From NCBI GenBank assembly GCA_049325475.1, contig JBMOLN010000004.1, forward strand, positions 124,001 to 188,000: DNA of 64,000 bases, in the 5' to 3' direction. The position numbers and the translations under genes are program-made. Source of the stretch: MWCR01 sp049325475 (lineage in GTDB: Bacteria; Patescibacteriota; Patescibacteriia; 2-12-FULL-60-25). Below, piece by piece: positions 58,065 to 64,000 of the stretch. The stretch's first letter is position 1. Each line of letters opens with the position of its first letter. The notes beneath the pieces were generated by a model. It was given only the letters and a program-made list of their open reading frames with translations. It did no database searches and had not been told where the DNA came from.

Positions 58065-60332
58065 TTAAAATGAAACCTTTTGCCCGGGCATGAGGGTTTG
58101 CGGTTTGTCCGATCGCGGTTGCTGCGCCGATGCGTCGGATCTGATTCCCATGGATTGTCTTTTATCCAAAGGATTTGGCTCGCGCCTGCCGGTTGCAGCC
58201 GGATAATTGATCGAAGCGGTCGGAAGCGTTTTTTTCTTAAATACCGTAAGTGTAGGCACGGGTTTGGATTCTTGCGGCAACTCTTCCTGGAAATCATCTT
58301 CGATGCGCGCAAAAAAATCTTTTTCTTTTTGACTTGGAGCTGAATCATGCGGCCGGCTTTGTCTTGAGCCGGAATCCGATGACGCGGATCCGCGCGGGTC
58401 GAGACGGCGCTCAACGTGTCTTTTACGCGTTTCAAATTTTTTGCCTTTATTCTTTTCAATATCAGCGATTAAGCCGGATTCTTTCCGGTCGCTGACGATT
58501 TCCGTATGTTTATCGATTTCACTAATGGGGGGCAGATCGAATTTTCCAACAATCCTGGGGCGGTTGGGTTCGAAATTTTTTTTGGGCTTTTTAGGCAAAG
58601 GCGATTCCGTACTCTGTTCTTTATCCTCCGGTCCGGGACCTTGCTTGCGGATTTTGCTTTTATTCTTCTGCTCCTCGCGGACTATGGGCATGCAATCCGC
58701 GCAATACATTGGGCGTGTCGGATCGAGCTGAATAGGCATGTCCCACTTCTTACCGCACCGGCTGCAGGTATGAGGATATTTGGGTTTTTCCTTTTTTCCC
58801 GCGCCGGCTTGGACTTTTGTAATGGCAGCCAGGCGTTCGGGAGATATTTTTAAGTATTCTTCGGGGCCCTCATCGTCCTCTTCCCAGCCTTCGGACTCCA
58901 AATCGCTGATGCCATGTTTTGGAGTTTCCGGCTCGGATTTAAGTGTTTGGGCATCAACTGAAATTTTCGGTACGGATTCTGTCTGCGCCGCTTCCTCATC
59001 AGCGGTTTCGGCTCCGGCTGCGCGCAAAGTCGCAGACTCCATACCGCTCCAACGCAAAACTTTTTCCGCTATCTGGGCTCGCGGAATAGCGTAGCGTTCG
59101 CGCGATACTGCGATAACTTTTTCTTCATTACCGGTTAAACGAGCCATTGGCGGCAAAGTTGTCGCGGAAAAAGGACTGGTAGCCACACCATCAACCATGA
59201 GTTTGAGATAAATTGTGAACTTGGGCAGATTAACCAGATCCTCGGATGTAAATACGGGTAAAAATTCTTTTTCCAAAAATTCAGCGTCAGTTGAGCCGAC
59301 CCTGAAGGAAACGATAGTGCCTACGTTGCCGATTACGGCCGCACGCACCTCTTCGGTAAGCTGTTCGATGTATTGGTGAGCGATGGTCAAGCTAAGGTGA
59401 TATTTACGAGCTTCGGATAAAATAGATGCGAAAGATTCATTGGCGAAATTCTGGAATTCGTCGACAAAGAGGTAGAAATCACGGCGGTCTTCCTCTAGCA
59501 TGTCCACGCGTTCCATGGCTGCCATCTGCATGCGCGAGATAATCATACCGCCCAAAAGACGCATATTTTCTTCACCTATGCGGCCTTTGGAAAGATTAAC
59601 GATCAGGATCTTGCCATCATCCATTATCTTGCGGATATCTATGGTTGACTTTACCTGCGAAACTATATTGCGGATTACGGATGCGGACAGAAATTGACCG
59701 ACTTTATTTTGAATGGCCGGCAAAGCCTCGGCTTTGTACTTATCGGTCCAGGATGCGAATTCCGCGACCCAAAAGGTTTTGATGATGGGATCGCGGATTT
59801 TGGCCACGACACGGGCGCGATAGTCATCGTCCACCAGAAGACGGTTAATGCCAAGAAGCGTTGCTCCCGGATAATCAAGCAAAGCATGGACGCAGTTCAA
59901 GAGAATGTATTCCATGCGCGGACTCCAGACATCGGGCCAGATTTTTTTAAAGACTCCCATTAAGCCGCTGGCAACCAGATGTTTTTGGCTTTCGGCCACG
60001 GATTCGAGGATATTGAAGCCGACCGGGAATTCAAGGTCCGCGGGATTGAAATAAACAACATCATTGATGCGGTTTGAGGGAATGTAGTCGAGCAATTTTT
60101 CAGCCGTATCGCCGTGCGGATCGATGTAGCAAACGCCATGCCCGGCCATCACATCGCTCATGACCATGTTCTCCTGAAGAACTGTTTTGCCCATGCCGGT
60201 TTTACCGATGATGTACATATGCCGGCGGCGGTCGTCGGTTTTAATTCCAAAGCGCCTCCGTTGATTGCGGAAGTTGGTTTCGGCAAATAAAGTTATTTCG
60301 TTTTCGTGATCGTGGTTGTATTCTATGGCCAT
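58065..60332 (-). CDS. VirD4/TraG-like ATPase with C-terminal zinc ribbon and long disordered tail
   Basis: 755 residues. Walker A GKTGMGKT at 43-50, Walker B FYLFVDEFQNFANESF, ILSEARKYHLSLTIAHQYIEQL and a FRVGSTDAEFLE motif place it with conjugative coupling/TraG-TraD-type ATPases. A zinc ribbon (CSRCGKKW...YCADC) and about 200 Pro/Lys/Glu-rich residues follow. It has no N-terminal membrane helices; these may be supplied by the gene just upstream (60482). No relaxase or mating-pair genes are nearby. A secretion or pilus-like DNA/protein export machine is inferred. Confidence 0.78.
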   Translation of the reverse strand: MAIEYNHDHENEITLFAETNFRNQRRRFGIKTDDRRRHMYIIGKTGMGKTVLQENMVMSDVMAGHGVCYIDPHGDTAEKLLDYIPSNRINDVVYFNPADLEFPVGFNILESVAESQKHLVASGLMGVFKKIWPDVWSPRMEYILLNCVHALLDYPGATLLGINRLLVDDDYRARVVAKIRDPIIKTFWVAEFASWTDKYKAEALPAIQNKVGQFLSASVIRNIVSQVKSTIDIRKIMDDGKILIVNLSKGRIGEENMRLLGGMIISRMQMAAMERVDMLEEDRRDFYLFVDEFQNFANESFASILSEARKYHLSLTIAHQYIEQLTEEVRAAVIGNVGTIVSFRVGSTDAEFLEKEFLPVFTSEDLVNLPKFTIYLKLMVDGVATSPFSATTLPPMARLTGNEEKVIAVSRERYAIPRAQIAEKVLRWSGMESATLRAAGAETADEEAAQTESVPKISVDAQTLKSEPETPKHGISDLESEGWEEDDEGPEEYLKISPERLAAITKVQAGAGKKEKPKYPHTCSRCGKKWDMPIQLDPTRPMYCADCMPIVREEQKNKSKIRKQGPGPEDKEQSTESPLPKKPKKNFEPNRPRIVGKFDLPPISEIDKHTEIVSDRKESGLIADIEKNKGKKFETRKRHVERRLDPRGSASSDSGSRQSRPHDSAPSQKEKDFFARIEDDFQEELPQESKPVPTLTVFKKKTLPTASINYPAATGRREPNPLDKRQSMGIRSDASAQQPRSDKPQTLMPGQKVSF

Positions 60333-60404
60333 AAGACCGTCAGATTATTTTACCTTTGCGGAAGCTATAAGTCGAGCGGATTTTTATGTGCATAAGAACA
60401 CTCG

Positions 60405-60435
60405 ACCCTAGTCCCTAGACGCTAGACGCTGGAAG
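60405..60435. repeat. Syllabic CCCTAGTCCCTAGACGCTAGACGCT repeat
   Basis: Four CTAGxC units between the two export-complex genes. Confidence 0.6.
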
Positions 60436-60481
60436 ATTCAAAAAACAGCTTGAGTACCGGGTCTAGAGTCTAAAGTCCGTC

Positions 60482-61822
60482 TTATCCAAACGGAAGATTG
60501 ATGGGCGGCTCGGCGTATTTGAGATCCCGCTTCTTGAGTTGAGGTGTTCGCACCTGGAAAGTGTGAGGGAAATGCCAGAGAGTTGCCAGCTCTTCGGTGC
60601 AAAGATAATATGGCGCGTTGCCGTACCAAATGGATCTGTTCTGATAATAAGACATTAACCGCCGGCGGCGCACATTATTGCGAGACTCCTTAAAAAACAA
60701 CAAAGCTCCGTTAACACCGACCAGCTTAGCCTCGGGTTTAAGCGACAACATGTCGTTGGTATTCATCTGTTTAATGAAACCGATTAAAGACTGAACTATT
60801 TTTGGTTTTTTGAAAACATTCTTTTTAGCCACGTAGATAAATCTGATTTTGCAAAGATAACCGATTTTGGAAACCTTGTTTTCCACGGCTTCCAAAACTT
60901 TTCTTTCCCCCGGCGAAAGATTGAACATTTTCGCCTTCGACAGATCATCGGATTTGGACTCACCTCCGCCGGATGACGGCGAACCGATCAGAAAATTAGC
61001 CAGCATGATAAACAGATTGAAGGGCGCGAATAATATTTTTTCGAGCATGCTCGGAGGTTTGGTGATTTTTTCCCCTTTTAATTGTTTGATGACTTTGCTT
61101 CCTTCCTTTTGATAATCCCCCACATCGATCGGCAGGCAAAGCAGCTGCATCCAGACCTGCTCTCCGGGTCCCATGCGCGACATGCCCTCCAGAAGCACAG
61201 CCAGAGGATCTTTAAGTTCGCTGGTCATACTGTGCTCAAATGCCGGATACGTGCGCAGAGGAAAAAAAGACGATTTACTGCCGGCCGGAATCATTTCCGT
61301 TCCCCACATGTCGTATTCAGCGTCAGGATAATTGGCGGGAACGTTTTTGGAATAATCTTCGACTTCGGTAATTTCAGCATCCGGATATTGGGCGAAAATG
61401 GACGCCTCCACCAAATCCCTAAGCTGGCGCAGACAGCGGATGACAAATTGAACATTTCCTTCGATGGAAATTATTTCACACGAGATCGGATCCTGATATT
61501 TTCCCTGGATCCATTTTTCAGTCCAAGACGTAGGCGAATGCGCGCCGGCCAAATGCGCAAAAATATTTTCTACGGCTCTTAATGACTGGCCGGGATCTTT
61601 TTCGGTTAACTTGGGAATGTCGATGGCCAAAACGATCCATTCTTTTTCAGCTCCTGATTTATTTTGCCTCGTAAACAACCAAAATTCTTTCGCCGCCCAG
61701 AGAAAAGCAATCAAAAACAAAACCCAGCCGCCATAGATAAAAATAATCCACATGGCATAAAACGGGTTGGTGCCGAACTGCACCAATAATCCGGCCACAT
61801 CAAACGTCATTAACTCGTTCAT
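60482..61822 (-). CDS. Membrane-anchored partner of the TraG-like ATPase, family unknown
   Basis: 446 residues from the ATG at 61822. A helix at about 18-45 (FYAMWIIFIYGGWVLFLIAFLWAAKEF) is followed by a cytoplasmic alpha/beta domain (WIVLAIDIPKLTEKDPGQSLRAVENIFAHL) and a middle hydrophobic segment near 255-275. The domain has repeated strand-helix pairs reminiscent of an ATPase-anchoring platform but no nucleotide motif. It lies just upstream of the ATPase in the same direction, so it probably tethers it to the membrane. Confidence 0.65.
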   Translation of the reverse strand: MNELMTFDVAGLLVQFGTNPFYAMWIIFIYGGWVLFLIAFLWAAKEFWLFTRQNKSGAEKEWIVLAIDIPKLTEKDPGQSLRAVENIFAHLAGAHSPTSWTEKWIQGKYQDPISCEIISIEGNVQFVIRCLRQLRDLVEASIFAQYPDAEITEVEDYSKNVPANYPDAEYDMWGTEMIPAGSKSSFFPLRTYPAFEHSMTSELKDPLAVLLEGMSRMGPGEQVWMQLLCLPIDVGDYQKEGSKVIKQLKGEKITKPPSMLEKILFAPFNLFIMLANFLIGSPSSGGGESKSDDLSKAKMFNLSPGERKVLEAVENKVSKIGYLCKIRFIYVAKKNVFKKPKIVQSLIGFIKQMNTNDMLSLKPEAKLVGVNGALLFFKESRNNVRRRRLMSYYQNRSIWYGNAPYYLCTEELATLWHFPHTFQVRTPQLKKRDLKYAEPPINLPFG

Positions 61823-61907
61823 ATTAATGCTTATTGTAGCACAAACTAACTCGAATTTCGAATTTCGTACCACGAATCACGAATAACGAAATTAGCAACT
61901 AGCATCT

Positions 61908-62024
61908 AGCGACCAACATCGTGTATCGCGCATCGTGTATCGTCGAGCCGAGTCGCGTTTAACGCGATGAGCTCGATTCTATATCGTCTGACGTTTTGCG
62001 TTATACGTTGCGAGTTTCGCGAAC
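61908..62024. repeat. Q-type repeat, copy 2
   Basis: It shares a 33-nt block with 24950-25054 and the flanks TATCGTCTGACGTTT and GTTATACGTTTCGCGA/GTTGCGAGTTTCGCGA. The core is palindromic. Confidence 0.7.
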
Positions 62025-62041
62025 AGAGTTCTTGAGTCTGT

Positions 62042-62941
62042 TTATCTCCCAGCTCTTCTTTTTTGCTGGTATTTATAGACAGTGACTAAAAGCGGGGCCG
62101 CTATAAATATGGATGAATAAGCACCGGTTGAAATGCCGATAATCAATGTGAGCGCAAAATCCTTGATGCTGTCACCCCCGAAAAGGAAGACAGCTACCAA
62201 TGCCAATAAAGTTGTAACGGTTGTATTTATGGAGCGGGCGATTGTCTGATTCAGCGATCGATTTACGATTTCCTCAAATGTGCCTGAAGTTTTTTGCAAA
62301 TTTTCGCGGATGCGGTCCATGACGACAATAGTATCGTTAATCGAATAACCCATTATGGTTAAGATTGCGGCGATGAACGACGTGCCGATTTCCACGCCCA
62401 TGAACCTGCCCAGCAACGCAAAAACTCCGATGGGAATTATTACGTCATGCATGGCCGCGATGACTGTGATGATGCCGTATTTCCAGGACGCGACCGGCAC
62501 GGAAACCTTGCGAAATGTCCAGCCGATATAGATCAAGATGGCAATGAATACGATTATCAGAGCCGTTATGGATTTTGAACGCAGTTCCTGGCCGATTACC
62601 GGCCCGATGGAATCAAATCTCAATTCGGAAATCTCGCCGTATTTATCTTTTAATGCAGCCAGCATTTCCTGATGCTTGTCTTCGGCCAAGGTCTGCATGC
62701 GGAAATTCATATCTTTTTCACCGACCGGCTGGACAACGATACCCCCCAATTCCAAAGATGATAAAGTTTCTTCCGCTTCTATTGCCAACGGCCTCTCGCC
62801 TTCGAATCTTACGGAAAGCAGTGAACCGCCGGCGAAATCTATACCCTGCTTGAGTCCGAAGACTGCAATAACCGCGATGCATCCGGTGATGATAAGACCG
62901 GAGAGCGCGTACCAGACGTAGCGTAATTTGATGATATTCAT
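62042..62941 (-). CDS. secF: Protein translocase subunit SecF
   Basis: 299 residues, six helices. GIDFAGGSLLSVRFE is the conserved D1/D2 region; VIGQELRSKSI, ILTIMGYSINDTIVVMDRIREN and RSINTTVTTLL are SecF motifs. With SecD it drives late steps of Sec translocation using the proton gradient. 25 nt after the secD stop. Confidence 0.96.
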   Translation of the reverse strand: MNIIKLRYVWYALSGLIITGCIAVIAVFGLKQGIDFAGGSLLSVRFEGERPLAIEAEETLSSLELGGIVVQPVGEKDMNFRMQTLAEDKHQEMLAALKDKYGEISELRFDSIGPVIGQELRSKSITALIIVFIAILIYIGWTFRKVSVPVASWKYGIITVIAAMHDVIIPIGVFALLGRFMGVEIGTSFIAAILTIMGYSINDTIVVMDRIRENLQKTSGTFEEIVNRSLNQTIARSINTTVTTLLALVAVFLFGGDSIKDFALTLIIGISTGAYSSIFIAAPLLVTVYKYQQKRRAGR

Positions 62942-62945
62942 AATG

Positions 62946-62972
62946 TTAATATTTAGCTGATAGCTTTTAACT
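62946..62972. repeat. Syllabic TTAGCTGATAGC repeat between secD and secF
   Basis: ATTTAGCTGATAGC then TTTTAACTG. It supplies the secD stop region (DSNS, stop at 62967). Confidence 0.6.
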
Positions 62973-64000
62973 GTTTGAATCTTTATCAGCTTTGGGCTTC
63001 AGGAAGAGCCAGGGGATTTTTTCCGTCAGGCTTGAGGTGAACAAGAAGCGCATCAAGTTGCGGGTGACAACGATGGCGGTGAACATGGAAAATAAAACGC
63101 CGATAGCAAGAGTAAGCGCAAAGCCTTTGATTATTGAAGATGAAAACCAGTACAAGACAAGACAAGCTATAAGAGTCGTGATATTGCCGTCGCGGATGCT
63201 GGGCCAAGCGCGGCGAAACGCTTCTTCCATGGCTTGAGAATACGGTTTTTTGAGTTTCAATTCTTCCTTAAGACGTTCAAAGATGAGGACATTGGCGTCC
63301 ACCGCCATACCAACGGAAAGGATTAAACCGGCTATGCCCGATAAAGTCAGCGTGACGGGGATTGATTTAAAGGCCGCAAAGATCAATACAGCGTAAGTCG
63401 CCAGGGCGATTACAGCGATAAGACCCGGCAATCGGTAGAAAGCAAGCATAAACAAGGCGACCAAGAGAAAACCCCAAAGTCCGGCAATCAAAGAGGCGTT
63501 AACGGATACTCTGCCCAGAGTCGGGCCAACGGATTGCTGGGCAATGAGTTCGATTGGCACCGGCAAGGCGCCGGCCTGCAAACGCTGGGCCAGCAATTTG
63601 GCTTCCGGAATCGTGAATTGACCGTTTATTACAGCCTTGCCTCCCAAAATCTCGGTTTGCACAACCGGAGCGCTGATTGGTTCGCCGTCCAAGAAGATGG
63701 CGACTTGTTTTTGAATGTTGCGTTTGGTGATTTCAGCAAACAGATCCGCTCCTTCATCGTTAAACTGCAAGGAGACCTCGGGCATGCCGGTTTGCGGATT
63801 GAATTCCAATTGCGCTTTTTCCAACTGCTTGCCGGTCAATTCGGTGCGCTTCCATTGATCTTGCGGCGGAATAATATCCTCTTGCGAGAGTTTGGGGAAA
63901 GTCATCAGGCTGACCCTGACATCATTTAATGCGCGTTCATCTTCTTTATAAATAAGATGGTAGCCGAATTCGCTTTCCACGGGTTCGGAGATTGTTCCCT
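62967..64000 (-). CDS. secD: Protein translocase subunit SecD, C-terminal part, with parvulin-like segment
   Basis: The frame is open to the window end, so at least 344 residues are present. SecD signatures: VSLQFNDEGADLFAEIT (P1 domain), GALPVPIELI, GPTLGRVSVNASLIAG and the GIAGLILSVGMAVDANVLIFERLKEEL helix. The first 20 residues seen (GTISEPVESEFGYHLIYKED) match the end of a PpiC rotamase domain (usually G-x-V-S-x-P-V-x-x-x-F-G-Y-H-I-I), suggesting a prolyl-isomerase-like insertion in the periplasmic head. The N-terminus is outside the window. Confidence 0.93.
   Translation of the reverse strand, partial: GTISEPVESEFGYHLIYKEDERALNDVRVSLMTFPKLSQEDIIPPQDQWKRTELTGKQLEKAQLEFNPQTGMPEVSLQFNDEGADLFAEITKRNIQKQVAIFLDGEPISAPVVQTEILGGKAVINGQFTIPEAKLLAQRLQAGALPVPIELIAQQSVGPTLGRVSVNASLIAGLWGFLLVALFMLAFYRLPGLIAVIALATYAVLIFAAFKSIPVTLTLSGIAGLILSVGMAVDANVLIFERLKEELKLKKPYSQAMEEAFRRAWPSIRDGNITTLIACLVLYWFSSSIIKGFALTLAIGVLFSMFTAIVVTRNLMRFLFTSSLTEKIPWLFLKPKADKDSNS

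Noticed and set aside
58001..58459. 152-codon frame overlapping the TraG-like gene
   Set aside because: Shadow frame over the disordered tail; no ribosome site.
1..64000. UGA recoding to Gly or Trp, known in some CPR lineages
   Set aside because: TGA closes several genes cleanly (for example at 28003) and is not found inside conserved domains.

Overview
The window looks like a chromosome segment of an ultra-small candidate-phyla bacterium (Patescibacteria/CPR, parcubacterial or ABY1-like; the exact phylum cannot be fixed from sequence alone). Reasons: RNA polymerase alpha ends without its C-terminal domain, alanyl-tRNA synthetase is short, PriA is degenerate, there is a compact infA-rpmJ-rpsM-rpsK-rpsD-rpoA-rplQ-rplM-rpsI cluster, many short membrane proteins of unknown function and few Shine-Dalgarno sites. 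TGA is used as a stop, so the code is standard (table 11).

Layout. 1-567: 5' end of murD, cut by the window edge. 568-9713: accessory region containing a MerR-HTH/GHKL-ATPase plus STAS-like pair with phased operator repeats, a candidate 0.2 kb ncRNA, a three-gene MazG/DUF2075-helicase/small-protein operon, a bacterial translin, a glycosyltransferase, tRNA-Lys and a GC-rich receiver-domain protein. It lies between murG and murD and so splits the division/cell-wall cluster. 9714-12953: murG-ftsW-mraY. 13039-18174: NifU-like protein, L27, a membrane-anchored ClpB-D1-like ATPase and surface proteins. 18302-24948: pyrG, NUDIX, S41 protease, NYN nuclease, PEGA protein. 25065-44126: surface-polysaccharide genes (rfbA, rfbB, GT-C, GT2-ligase fusion, GT4-GT2 fusion, flippase), with def, fmt, ogt, degenerate priA and a second candidate ncRNA among them. 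44335-50856: ribosomal/RNA-polymerase cluster and alaS. 51005-64000: mnmA, a J-domain protein, rlmN, dacA-like, a hydrolase, a VirD4/TraG-like ATPase with its membrane partner, secF and secD (cut by the window end).

The most unusual feature is the repeat landscape. Most spacers are built from short, self-similar 'syllables' of 8-13 bp (variations on TAGCTGATAGC, CTAGACGCTAGAC, AACGTACAACGT, GAACTCAGAACACAG and others). A second class is an imperfect palindromic element of about 80 bp present at least seven times in one orientation. Similar sequence is also found inside conserved genes, in frame: fmt, mnmA, both fused glycosyltransferase genes and a large membrane protein carry extra peptides whose DNA is syllabic repeat. 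Several genes also take their last codons and stop from the repeat that follows. This resembles in principle the palindromic elements of Rickettsia that insert in coding genes, but the units here are different and vary from locus to locus.

Regulation that can be read: four promoters share TTGAC(A/G), a 17-bp spacer and a TGC extension just before the -10, two of them driving the candidate ncRNAs. This fits an RNA polymerase without alpha-CTD that depends on core promoter contacts. Functional names for single proteins come from visible motifs. Claims about systems and repeats are inference unless stated otherwise.
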